This document shows, piece by piece, positions 34,952 to 43,518 of a stretch of 64,000 bases of DNA. The notes under the pieces were generated by a model that saw only the letters and a program-made list of their open reading frames with translations, made no database searches and was not told where the DNA came from. Made by a program: the position numbers and the translations under genes. How positions within the stretch are numbered: position 1 is the stretch's first letter; every line of letters begins with the position of its first letter. Origin of the DNA: Streptomyces sp. NBC_01296 (lineage in GTDB: Bacteria; Actinomycetota; Actinomycetes; Streptomycetales; Streptomycetaceae); assembly GCF_035984415.1 (NCBI RefSeq), contig NZ_CP130721.1:310001-374000 (forward strand), read 5' to 3'.

Positions 34952-35776
34952 TCAGGTCGGTGGATCGGCCAGGTGGCGGGCCGGGCCGCTGCGGGCGTAG
35001 CGGCCCGGGCTGGTGCCCAGCACGCGCTTGAAGTGCCGGTTGAAATGGGACTGGTCGTAGAAGCCGGCCGAGGCCGCCACCAGGCGCGGCGCCATGCCTG
35101 CGAGCAGCAGCTTGCGGGCCAGGTCCACGCGCCGTCCGGTCAGGTACTGGTGCGGGCCCATGCCGAACTCCCTGCTGAACACCCGGACGAGGTGCGCGGG
35201 GTGGACGTGGAGCGCCGCCGAGGCGTCCTGGAGGCTGACGCCCTCCACGAACTTCTCGTCGAGGAGATCGCGGAGCCGGTGTGCGATGCCGGCGTCGCGG
35301 GTCGGGGTGTGGTCCTCGAAGCGCCGTTCCAGGTGGCTGCGCAGGCGTTCGGACACCAGTGCCAGCCTGCTCTCTGCCTCGAGTTCGTCGCCGGTGTGCT
35401 CCAGTGCCTGGTGCAGCTGGTTGATGCGCTGGCGCAGCAGGAGGTCGTCCATGACGGGGCTGTCCACCGCCAGGCCGATGAGGCTGTCGCCCAGCTGTGA
35501 GGAGTCGAGATATACGACCCTTTTCTGAAAACCGGTCGGAGTGACCGAGTGTCCATTATGTGGGACGTGCGGGGGCAGCAGTGTGATCATTTGGTCCAGG
35601 GCACCGTGTTCGTGCCGGTCCAGGTTGTATCTGACCATGCCGTCGTCGACGATCAGCAGCGTCCACGAGTCATGCGTGTGCATGGGATAGACGTGGTCGG
35701 TGATGCGGGCGTGGTAGACCTCTTCGATTCCCGCCAGGGCGGGGCGCCAGGCGCGTACCTGCGGATGATCAAGCAT
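34952..35776 (-). CDS. AraC-family regulator with cupin sensor domain
   Basis: A 274-residue regulator. The N-terminal cupin (YPMHTHDSWTLLIVDDG, LPPHVPHNG) should bind a small ligand; the C-terminal pair of helix-turn-helix motifs (VSLQDASAALHVHPAHLVRVFSR and LVAASAGFYDQSHFNRHFKR) binds DNA. I prefer the ATG at 35776 over the longer frame to 35827, whose start codon overlaps that of the divergent DUF2000 gene, leaving no promoter; family members begin near the VRAWRP motif. AraC and DUF2000 genes are commonly paired, so this one probably controls its neighbour and possibly the exporter beyond. Confidence 0.85.
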   Translation of the reverse strand: MLDHPQVRAWRPALAGIEEVYHARITDHVYPMHTHDSWTLLIVDDGMVRYNLDRHEHGALDQMITLLPPHVPHNGHSVTPTGFQKRVVYLDSSQLGDSLIGLAVDSPVMDDLLLRQRINQLHQALEHTGDELEAESRLALVSERLRSHLERRFEDHTPTRDAGIAHRLRDLLDEKFVEGVSLQDASAALHVHPAHLVRVFSREFGMGPHQYLTGRRVDLARKLLLAGMAPRLVAASAGFYDQSHFNRHFKRVLGTSPGRYARSGPARHLADPPT

Positions 35777-35825
35777 GCAAAGATCGTACAAGACTTGACC
35801 TGGGTGCTCGGGGTTTGATTCATCC

Positions 35826-36257
35826 ATGGACAGCGTGAACGAACCCGTTCGTTTTGAGACAAAGATCGCCGTGGTCTTGCGTGACGATCTTCAGGTGTGG
35901 CAACGCCTCAACATGACCGCCTTTCTCGTCAGTGGAATCGGGCGCAAGGTTCCGGAAGTAATCGGCGAGCCCTATTCGGACGCCGACGAGACCGAGTACC
36001 TGCCGATGTTCCGCCAGCCGGTGCTGGTCTTCGAGGCGAGCAAGGAGGCCCTGACCACCTCGCACCAGCGTGCCGTCAGCCGGGGTCTGCCCCTCTCGGT
36101 GTTCACCACCGACCTCTTCACCACCAACAACGACCGGGACAACCGGGCCGCCGTTGCAGCCGTCCACCGGGACCAGCTGGACCTCGTCGGCATGGCCGTG
36201 TACGGGCCGCGCAACGCGGTGGACAAGATCATCAAGGGCGCTCGAATGCACCCGTGA
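35826..36257 (+). CDS. DUF2000 family protein
   Basis: A 143-residue soluble protein of the DUF2000 family (peptidyl-tRNA-hydrolase-2-like fold): KIAVVLRDDLQVWQRLNMTAFLVSG at the start and LDLVGMAVYGPRNAVDKI at the end. Biochemical role unknown. It is divergent from the AraC gene, with TTGACC at 35795-35800 as a possible -35 box, and is followed after 19 bases by the EamA exporter gene, so the two probably form one unit. Confidence 0.85.
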   Translation: MDSVNEPVRFETKIAVVLRDDLQVWQRLNMTAFLVSGIGRKVPEVIGEPYSDADETEYLPMFRQPVLVFEASKEALTTSHQRAVSRGLPLSVFTTDLFTTNNDRDNRAAVAAVHRDQLDLVGMAVYGPRNAVDKIIKGARMHP

Positions 36258-36276
36258 CGTCTCCTTAGGGCGTGGC

Positions 36277-37341
36277 ATGGAAAAGGAAACGTCGCTGCGG
36301 AGCGAATCCGCACAGGCGTATGTGTACTTGCTCGCGACGATGGCGCTCTTCGGTAGTGCTTTCGCCAGCTCCAAATCAGTGGTCGGCCATATGCCCCATC
36401 AGGTCGCCGCTGTTCTCCGCTTCGGTGGCGGCGCGGTCATCCTGGTGGTTCTGCTCGCTTTCATCGGACGGAAGTCGGGGGGGCCGGCGCTTACGCGTTC
36501 GCAAATCGCGCGTGCGGCGGCAGTGGGACTCGTCGGGGTTTTCGCGTACAACCTGTTCTTCTTCTGGGGTCTTTCTCTGGCCCCTTCGATCGACGGAAGC
36601 ATCATCGTTCCGGTTCTGAGCCCGGTCATCACGACGGGAATTCTCCTGGCCCTGGGCCGGGAAAAGGCTTCAGGCGCCCGAATAGGCGGACTGGCGCTGG
36701 GAGTATCGGGCGCCGTCGTGTTCTTCATCGGTGCGGGGGGCACCGGCATGGATGCGGGCGGGTCCCGGCTGACCGGGGACCTCGTCTACCTGCTCGGCGC
36801 ACTCTCCTGGGCGGTGTACAGCATCGCCTCGAAGAAGGTCCTGGTCGGCATGGACCCGCTACGGGCCACCACGTTCGGCACCCTGGCCGGGGCGTTGGCC
36901 CTGCTGCTCTTCGCCGTGCCCGCGTTCCCGGACGTCGAGTGGAGCGCGCTGTCCTCGACGACTTGGCTGAACGTCGTGTACCTCGCCGTCGGCCCCACCG
37001 CCATGGCCTACCTCTTCTACTACCGGGGCCTGAGGGTCGTCAGCCCGTCGACCGCGACCGTCGTCATGTTCTCCGTGCCGGTGTTCGGGGTGACCTGCGC
37101 CGTCGTGTTCCTGGGCGAGTCGTTCGGCGGACTTCAACTGGCCGGCGCCGCCGTCATGCTGGCCGGTGCCCTGCTGGCCGTGACGCAGGGCCGCCTGCGT
37201 CAACAGGCCCCGGAGCAGCCCGAGCAGGAGACCGAGCGGGGGGCCGAGTCGGCCGCGCCGGCTCCCCTTTCGGGAACCGGCGGCCGGGAATCCCTCCGGA
37301 CGGCCGATTCCACGGCCGTCCGGACGCTGGAAGAAAACTAG
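36277..37341 (+). CDS. EamA/DMT-family exporter
   Basis: A 354-residue protein with ten hydrophobic segments in two EamA repeats (first starting YVYLLATMALFGSAFASSKSVV, second starting DLVYLLGALSWAVYSIASKKVL). Family members often export amino acids and other small metabolites. The hydrophilic tail (about 50 residues) is rich in Glu, Gln and Ala. The ATG at 36277 is chosen because the open frame before it overlaps DUF2000. Next to a pathway that seems to end in a free non-protein amino acid, export or self-resistance is the natural role. Confidence 0.87.
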   Translation: MEKETSLRSESAQAYVYLLATMALFGSAFASSKSVVGHMPHQVAAVLRFGGGAVILVVLLAFIGRKSGGPALTRSQIARAAAVGLVGVFAYNLFFFWGLSLAPSIDGSIIVPVLSPVITTGILLALGREKASGARIGGLALGVSGAVVFFIGAGGTGMDAGGSRLTGDLVYLLGALSWAVYSIASKKVLVGMDPLRATTFGTLAGALALLLFAVPAFPDVEWSALSSTTWLNVVYLAVGPTAMAYLFYYRGLRVVSPSTATVVMFSVPVFGVTCAVVFLGESFGGLQLAGAAVMLAGALLAVTQGRLRQQAPEQPEQETERGAESAAPAPLSGTGGRESLRTADSTAVRTLEEN

Positions 37342-37351
37342 AGAAATGCCG

Positions 37352-37376
37352 CATCGCCTCCGGGGGGAAGGCGATG
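37352..37376 (+). terminator. Hairpin after the exporter gene
   Basis: CATCGCCT and AGGCGATG arms (8 bp) around a 9-base G-rich loop, 10 bases after the EamA stop. It separates the exporter unit from the regulator gene. Confidence 0.55.
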
Positions 37377-37514
37377 TGCACGCTCATCACCCGCTCAGGG
37401 CCTCGCCCCGGCCCTGGGTGGGTGCCCGCTTTCCCAACCCCCACGTGCACCCAGCGTCGTGTGCACGGATAAGACGCTCATCCGTACGGAATGCAAGATC
37501 GGGGTCTCAACTTC

Positions 37515-39431
37515 ATGTCTGAAGTCGAGTTTCGGGTGCTGGGGCCGCTTCAGCTCAAGGTGAGCGGGCGCACAGTACCTCTGAGAGGTATGAAACATCA
37601 GATTGTGCTCGGATCGCTCCTGACCGCAGAGAGCCGACGCACATCCATCGGACGTCTCGTCGACTCGGTCTGGGGAACCACGCCGCCGAGCACCGCGGGT
37701 AAACAGATCCGCAATGCCGTATCCGACCTGCGCAATATCCTGGCCCCCAGCGGAGCCGTCATCACTCCCGTCGCCGACGGCTACCAGCTCGACATCGGCG
37801 AGGCCAGGCTCGACCTGCACGAGTTCCGCCGTCACCTGGCGCAGGCGCGCACCCATCTCGGCCACGGGCGGAAGCCGGACGCGATCGTGGAGTTCCGCGC
37901 CGCGCTGTCCCTGTGGACCGGTCCGATGCTCTCGGGGATCGAGAGCGCCACCCTGCAGGCCCAGGTCGCCGGCGTGAACGAGGGCCGGCTTTCGGTCGCC
38001 GAGGAGTGCATCGACCTGGAACTTGCCCAGGACCGGCACAAGAGCCTCGTCAGCGAGCTCGCGGCCTGGGTGGCCGAATATCCCCTGCGTGAGCGCATGG
38101 TCGCCCAGTACGTCCTCGCCCTGCACCGCTCCGGCGCCCGGGCGCGCGCCTTCACCGTGTACGAACAGGCCAGGCGCAACCTGGCGGAGTCGCTCGGTCT
38201 GAGCCCCGGCCCCGAACTGCTCGAAGTCCACCAGCTGATGCTGCGCGAGGACACCGACGCGGCGGCTCCCGCAGCCACACCCGCCGCCCGGACCGCGCCC
38301 TCCGCCCCGGCCGTTCCCTTCCCCGGCGTGTCCGCCTCCGCCGAGCCCGCCGTTTCCACCGCCGATGCCGGTGCGCCCGCACCGGACAGCCTGCCGTTCG
38401 AGAGCGGGCACTTCGTCGGCCGGACCGCGGAGGTCGAGGTCCTCCTCGCCGAAGGCACGGCCCCCGGGGCGCGACGCGTGCTGTCCGTCGACGGCATGGG
38501 AGGCGTGGGCAAGACCACCCTCGCGGTGTACGTCGCCCATCGCGTGGCGGACCGGTATCCGGACGGCCGGATCTTCCTCGACCTGTGCGGCCACACCCGG
38601 CACGAGGATCCGCTCGGCCACCGGGCGGCACTGCGCCGGCTGCTCGTGCTCTCCGGCCTGCCGGAAGGCGAACTACCCGACTCGGTCGAGGCCCTGGTCC
38701 AGATGTGGCGCGGTCGCACCACCGGCCGGCGCATGCTGGTCGTCCTCGACAACGCTGTCGGCGCGGAGCAGATCAGACTGCTGCTTCCGGCCGGTGACGA
38801 GTGCCTGACCCTGGTCACCAGCAGGCGCCGCCTGACCATGACCGCACTGTCTCCCACCCGGGTGGTGTCCCTGGACCCCCTACCCCGCGAGGAGGGGTAC
38901 GCCTTGTTCTGCCGGCTTCTGGGCAAGCGGCACCCCGCGCCCCGGCCCGATGAGGTCAGCGGCATTCTGGACCACTGCGGCGATCTGCCGCTGGCCGTCG
39001 CCGCAGCCGCGGCGCGCCTGCGGCGACGGCCTTCCTGGCAGCTGTGGCACTTGGCCCAGCGGCTCGCGGACCCGGCGTTGCGGCTAGCCGACCTGCAGAC
39101 GGAGCACGGCGGGCTCGAGGCCTGCTTCGACGCCTCGTACCGGCATCTGAACGCGGGTCAGCAGCGGCTGCTGCGCCTCCTCGGCACGGCCGAAGGGGAA
39201 CGTACGAACGTGGCGTCCACCTCGCTGTTGGCCGGACTGCCGCCCTTCGTCGCCGAGCAGATGCTCGAGAGCCTGGTCGACGAGCACCTCCTGTTCCAGC
39301 CGGAGCCGGGACAGTACCGCATGCACCCGCTGGTGAAGACGTACTGCGCGCAGCTCCCCGGGCAGGACGGCACGAGCGGGCCGCAGCCGGAACAACGCGG
39401 CGCCCTGAGCGCCGAGCCGCTGGCCGCCTGA
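37515..39431 (+). CDS. SARP-type regulator with NB-ARC ATPase domain
   Basis: A 638-residue AfsR-like activator. Residues 1-95 form an OmpR-type winged helix (EFRVLGPLQLKVSG, VNSVWG-like LVDSVWG, IRNAVSDLR). The bacterial activation domain runs to about 250 (ALSLWTGPML, LHRSGARARAFTVYEQARRNLAESLGL). After an Ala/Pro linker, an NB-ARC ATPase has Walker A DGMGGVGKTT and Walker B RRMLVVLDN. No TPR repeats follow. SARP proteins bind direct repeats before -10 boxes and switch on biosynthetic genes, so this is the likely pathway activator of locus 2. An ATG eight codons upstream is possible; the chosen one fits family starts. Confidence 0.93.
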   Translation: MSEVEFRVLGPLQLKVSGRTVPLRGMKHQIVLGSLLTAESRRTSIGRLVDSVWGTTPPSTAGKQIRNAVSDLRNILAPSGAVITPVADGYQLDIGEARLDLHEFRRHLAQARTHLGHGRKPDAIVEFRAALSLWTGPMLSGIESATLQAQVAGVNEGRLSVAEECIDLELAQDRHKSLVSELAAWVAEYPLRERMVAQYVLALHRSGARARAFTVYEQARRNLAESLGLSPGPELLEVHQLMLREDTDAAAPAATPAARTAPSAPAVPFPGVSASAEPAVSTADAGAPAPDSLPFESGHFVGRTAEVEVLLAEGTAPGARRVLSVDGMGGVGKTTLAVYVAHRVADRYPDGRIFLDLCGHTRHEDPLGHRAALRRLLVLSGLPEGELPDSVEALVQMWRGRTTGRRMLVVLDNAVGAEQIRLLLPAGDECLTLVTSRRRLTMTALSPTRVVSLDPLPREEGYALFCRLLGKRHPAPRPDEVSGILDHCGDLPLAVAAAAARLRRRPSWQLWHLAQRLADPALRLADLQTEHGGLEACFDASYRHLNAGQQRLLRLLGTAEGERTNVASTSLLAGLPPFVAEQMLESLVDEHLLFQPEPGQYRMHPLVKTYCAQLPGQDGTSGPQPEQRGALSAEPLAA

Positions 39432-39490
39432 GCTCGCTGCCCGTTCTCCCTCCTCCGACGTCCTCCACTGCGCCCTCACGGAGCTCTGCC

Positions 39491-40768
39491 ATGACCGGAA
39501 ACACTCTCGCGGACTTCTTCCTCACGTTCGCGCTCGTCCTGGGCGCCGCCAAGGTCTTCGTGACGCTCGCCCGCCGACTGGGGCAGCCCGCCGTGGTCGG
39601 CGAGATTTGCGCCGGGCTGCTGGCCAGCCCGATGATCCTCACCCAGGCGGGGGCCGACGCCGTTCTGCCCGCCGAGGTGAAGCCCCTGCTGGGAGCCCTG
39701 GCCAACGTGGGCCTCGCCACCTTCATGTTCATCATCGGCTACGAGATCGACGCAGGCTTCCTGCGGAGCCGCAAGAAGGCCACGATGGGTCTGGTCGCCG
39801 GATCCGTGGCCGTCCCTCTCGTCGCGGGCGCCGCCCTGGCCGTCCCCCTGGCCCGCACCTACGCTCCCGGCAGCCACACGGGCTTCGTCCTGTTCGTGGG
39901 GGTGGCCATGTCGGTCACCGCGTTCCCCGTGCTGGCCCGGATCCTCGCGGACCGCGGCCTGAACAGGCACCCGGTCGGCGGCCTCACCCTTGCGGCCGCC
40001 GCTGTCGGCGACCTGGTCGCCTGGGTCTGCCTGGCGGGAGTCGTCGCGTACGCGGGGGCCGCGGGTCAGTGGCGGATGATGCTGCTCCCGGTGTACCTCG
40101 GCGTCATGTTCGCCGTGATCCGGCCCCTTCTCGGCGCGTTCGTCGAGCGGGCCCGGGCACGGGAGGCGGGCGCCGGGCGGATCGTGCCCGCCCTGATCGT
40201 GGGCCTGATGCTGTCCTGCGCGGTCACGGAATGGCTCGGGATCCACTTCATCTTCGGCGCGTTCGCGTTCGGCGCGGTGATGCCCCGCAGCACACCGGGC
40301 GACCTGCGGATCCAGATCATGCGGCACATGGAACAGGTGGGGCACGTCTTGCTTCCGCTCTACTTCGTGGTGGCCGGCACCAAGGTCGACCTCTCCGCGT
40401 TCGGCCTGACCGCCCTGCTCACCCTGGCCGCCGTGATAGCCGTCGCCGTGGTCTCGAAGGCGGCCGGATCCTATGCCGGTGCCAGGCTCTCCGGGCTCCC
40501 GCACGCCACGGCCATGCCGGCCGCCGTACTCATGAACACCCGTGGACTCACAGAGATCGTCATCGTGGCCGTCGCCCTGGAGATGGGTCTCATCAACCAG
40601 GACTTCTATTCCATGATGGTCGTCATGGCCGTCGTGACGACCGCCATGACCGGGCCGCTGCTGAAGCTGACCCGCGTATTGCCCGAGGCCTCCCCGGTTC
40701 TCCCGCCGGACGATTCCGCCGCCGACTGTGCCGCCGTTCCGTCGGAAAAGGCCGTGAAGACGGGCTGA
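39491..40768 (+). CDS. CPA2-family cation:proton antiporter
   Basis: A 425-residue membrane protein with about twelve segments and a Na+/H+ exchanger layout (AKVFVTLARRLGQPAVVGEICAG, MFIIGYEIDAGFL, SVTAFPVLARILAD). The Asp of AVGDLVAW lies in the position of the ion-binding acidic residue. Such antiporters recur in NRPS and polyketide loci, where they may serve export, pH balance or resistance. It lies 59 bases after the regulator and in line with the biosynthetic genes. Confidence 0.9.
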   Translation: MTGNTLADFFLTFALVLGAAKVFVTLARRLGQPAVVGEICAGLLASPMILTQAGADAVLPAEVKPLLGALANVGLATFMFIIGYEIDAGFLRSRKKATMGLVAGSVAVPLVAGAALAVPLARTYAPGSHTGFVLFVGVAMSVTAFPVLARILADRGLNRHPVGGLTLAAAAVGDLVAWVCLAGVVAYAGAAGQWRMMLLPVYLGVMFAVIRPLLGAFVERARAREAGAGRIVPALIVGLMLSCAVTEWLGIHFIFGAFAFGAVMPRSTPGDLRIQIMRHMEQVGHVLLPLYFVVAGTKVDLSAFGLTALLTLAAVIAVAVVSKAAGSYAGARLSGLPHATAMPAAVLMNTRGLTEIVIVAVALEMGLINQDFYSMMVVMAVVTTAMTGPLLKLTRVLPEASPVLPPDDSAADCAAVPSEKAVKTG

Positions 40769-40926
40769 GAGCAACATGAGGGCGGCTTGAGTGCCGGTTG
40801 AGGGCAGCATGAGGATCACTCGGGGATGCATCGAGGACGCCTCGTCATACGTTTGCCGACATCAGGTCGAGGAATCCGAACTCGCCGCAGACTGCGCCGT
40901 TCTGCAGTTTCCAAGGGAGGCAAGAA

Positions 40927-42717
40927 ATGATCGAGGTTGCACCGGAATCCCTCGCCGTATCGCGGCTGAGGACCCCTGTCGGCCCGCGTCGCGACGACCA
41001 GCTGTGGTGGAACACCCAGCGCGGATCGGCGATGCCCTTCCAGCGTTACGAGCGGCTCGGATCCCGTCTCCCGTACGACCTGGCAGACCGCACCTGGCCC
41101 GCGAAGTCCCTGGTGAAGGCGCCGCTGTGGGCCTCGGTCGACCTGCGCGACGGGAACCAGTCCCTCAGCAGCCCGATGGACATCGAGCGCAAGAGCCGCA
41201 TGTTCGACCTCCTCGTCCGCATGGGATTCAAGGACATCGAGGTCGGATACCCGTCGGCCAGCGACGCGGACTTCCTGTTCCTGCGCACTCTGATCGAGCA
41301 GGACAAGATTCCCGACGACGTGACGATATCCGTCTTCACGCCGGCCCGGACCGAATTGATCGACCGGACCTTCGAGGCCATCGAAGGCGCGGACCGCGCC
41401 ATGGTGCACCTCTGCAATGCGACCGCCTGCCTGTGGCGCGAGGTCGTTTTCGGAATGAGCGCGGACGAGGTGCAGCAGATGGCCCTCCGCTCGGCGGAAC
41501 ACATTGCGCGCCGAGCGGACGCGACCAAGGGCACACAGCTGCGGTTCGAGTACTCGCCGGAGACGTTCAACGTCACGGAGCCCGAATACGTGCTCCAGGT
41601 GTCGAACGCCATCACCTCGCTGTGGGACGCGAGCGCGGACCGTCCGGTGACGCTGAACCTGCCGACGACGGTGGAGACCGACTCGCCGAACGTGTTCGCC
41701 GACCAGGTCGAGTGGATGCACCGCAACCTCGACCGCCGCGACGCGGTCATCCTCTCGGTGCACCCCCACAACGACCGGGGAACCGCGGTCGCCTCCGCGG
41801 AACTGGCCGTCATGGCCGGCGCCGACCGCATCGAGGGGACCCTGTTCGGCAACGGCGAGCGCACCGGCAACGTCTGCCTGGCCACGCTGGCGCTCAACCT
41901 GTTCAGCCAGGGTGTCGACCCGCAGCTGGACTTCTCCGACATCGACGAGATCCGCAGCACCGTGGAGTTCGCCAACCAGCTGCAGGTTCCTCCCCGGTAC
42001 CCGTACGGCGGCGACCTCGTGTACACGGCCTTCTCCGGCACCCATCAGGACGCCATCGCCAAGGGCCTGGCCGCAATCGAACGGCAGGCCGCCGAGGCGG
42101 GCACCTCCACCACCGAGGTGGCGTGGGACGTCCCCTACCTGCCCATCGACCCCAAGGACGTCGGCCGCACCTACGAGTCGGTGGTCCGGGTCAACAGCCA
42201 GTCGGGCAAGGGCGGGGTGGCCCACGTACTCAAGAGCGCCTACGGGCTGGACCTCCCCCGCGGGATGCGGGTGGAGCTGGCCCGCCAGGTGCAGCAGGTG
42301 GCCGACGGCGACGGCATCGAGCTCACCTCCCGGGAGCTGCGCGCCATCTTCGCCGACATGTATCTCGAATGCGAGCACCCGTCCCTGCTGCTGAAGGAGT
42401 TTCAGCTGACCGGTGACGGGAGCACCGCGACCGTCGAGGCCCTGGTCGTCGACGCCGACGGCCGGGAGGAGCGGCTGACCGGTTCCGGCGAGGACGCGGC
42501 CGCCGCCTACGCCGCGGCCCTGGCCGGTGGCGGACTGGCGGTGGAGATCGCCGACACCACGGGTCACGCCCTCACCGACAGCCTCGGCACCAGGTACGCC
42601 GCCTACGCGCAGATCAGCCTCGACGGCACGACCGGGTACGGGGCCGCGATCGCCGGCGACGAGGAGAGCGCCCGGCTCGGCGCCATCACCTCGGCCGTCA
42701 ACCGCGCCCGCGCCTGA
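40927..42717 (+). CDS. leuA: 2-isopropylmalate synthase (LeuA-type), pathway copy
   Basis: A 596-residue enzyme that condenses acetyl-CoA with a 2-keto acid. It is the long actinobacterial form: TIM barrel with VDLRDGNQSL near residues 75-84, HPHNDRGT metal ligands and GNGERTGN, and a C-terminal LeuA regulatory domain (VEALVVDADGREERLTG, ISLDGTTGYGAA). GGGAGG lies eight bases before the ATG. Placed inside a biosynthetic locus together with LeuC, LeuD-LeuB and an AvtA-like aminotransferase, it either boosts leucine supply or lengthens a different keto acid. If the product inhibits leucine synthesis, it could also be a resistant duplicate. Confidence 0.93.
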   Translation: MIEVAPESLAVSRLRTPVGPRRDDQLWWNTQRGSAMPFQRYERLGSRLPYDLADRTWPAKSLVKAPLWASVDLRDGNQSLSSPMDIERKSRMFDLLVRMGFKDIEVGYPSASDADFLFLRTLIEQDKIPDDVTISVFTPARTELIDRTFEAIEGADRAMVHLCNATACLWREVVFGMSADEVQQMALRSAEHIARRADATKGTQLRFEYSPETFNVTEPEYVLQVSNAITSLWDASADRPVTLNLPTTVETDSPNVFADQVEWMHRNLDRRDAVILSVHPHNDRGTAVASAELAVMAGADRIEGTLFGNGERTGNVCLATLALNLFSQGVDPQLDFSDIDEIRSTVEFANQLQVPPRYPYGGDLVYTAFSGTHQDAIAKGLAAIERQAAEAGTSTTEVAWDVPYLPIDPKDVGRTYESVVRVNSQSGKGGVAHVLKSAYGLDLPRGMRVELARQVQQVADGDGIELTSRELRAIFADMYLECEHPSLLLKEFQLTGDGSTATVEALVVDADGREERLTGSGEDAAAAYAAALAGGGLAVEIADTTGHALTDSLGTRYAAYAQISLDGTTGYGAAIAGDEESARLGAITSAVNRARA

Positions 42718-42731
42718 CCGTCAACCTCCGC

Positions 42732-42766
<35 letters not shown>

Positions 42767-42781
42767 TCTGTGAGCTGAGAG

Positions 42782-43435
42782 ATGGACCTCACCTTCATCG
42801 AAAGCAAGAAGGACCCCGGCCGAGACTGCTTCGTGTACACGGCGCACAGCGATTTCGACCTGCTGGGCATCGACAGCCTGCGCGGTCGCAGCGACCGGGA
42901 CCTGTTCGGCTTCCCCCCGGCGGCGCCGGTCGGCGACACGTTCGCCCCGCACACCACCCACATGCTGGTGATGGTCGAGGGCGCTCTGGTCGCCGGCGCG
43001 GAACTCGTCGCCTACTCGCCGCTGGGGCTGCCGCTGACCGAGTGGCCCGAGCTGGCGGGCGTGCTGCGGCACAGCGGCCGGCTGGTGCAGTGCCGCCTTC
43101 CGGTGGTGCGCCCCGAGTTCGCCGACACGGTCCTGCCGGAGCTTCCCTTCGGCGTCCTCGGAGGCCTGTTCAAGGGCTGTCTGCAGTGGGCGGTGTCGCA
43201 CGAAGTGAGCGATGTCGTGGTGGAGGTCGCCGACCGGCGGGCCGTGGACAAGCTCACCCAGCTCGGCTTCGCGCCGGCGGAAGGCTCGGGAGCGGGAGGC
43301 GCACCCACGGTGTACCGGCTGAACGTCAGCAGCCTCGTGGCCCGCGGCTTCCGTGCCAGCCACCCCTTCTACCGGTACCTGCTCGAGTACGACGAGAGCG
43401 TGCTGATCGGCAGGTCGGCCCTCGCCGTCGCCTGA
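42782..43435 (+). CDS. GNAT-fold N-acyltransferase-like protein
   Basis: A 217-residue protein resembling acyl-homoserine-lactone-synthase/FeeM-type GNAT enzymes rather than short acetyltransferases: an N-terminal SDFDLLGIDSLRGRSDRDLFGF, a core LVQCRLPVVRPEF… and GCLQWAVSHEVSDVVVEVA with KLTQLGFAP, where GNATs bind the acyl carrier. Such enzymes move an acyl group from CoA or a carrier protein to an amine. In this locus it may transfer the carrier-bound amino acid to a partner, or N-acylate the product for self-protection. GAGCTGAGAG precedes the ATG. Confidence 0.65.
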   Translation: MDLTFIESKKDPGRDCFVYTAHSDFDLLGIDSLRGRSDRDLFGFPPAAPVGDTFAPHTTHMLVMVEGALVAGAELVAYSPLGLPLTEWPELAGVLRHSGRLVQCRLPVVRPEFADTVLPELPFGVLGGLFKGCLQWAVSHEVSDVVVEVADRRAVDKLTQLGFAPAEGSGAGGAPTVYRLNVSSLVARGFRASHPFYRYLLEYDESVLIGRSALAVA

Positions 43436-43518
43436 AGGCGCCGGCCCTCCCGCTTCGCCGCACCCCCTCATTCCCCGCATTCCCGCAGTCCAGGACCCTG
43501 GACAGGAACGGACCCCGT

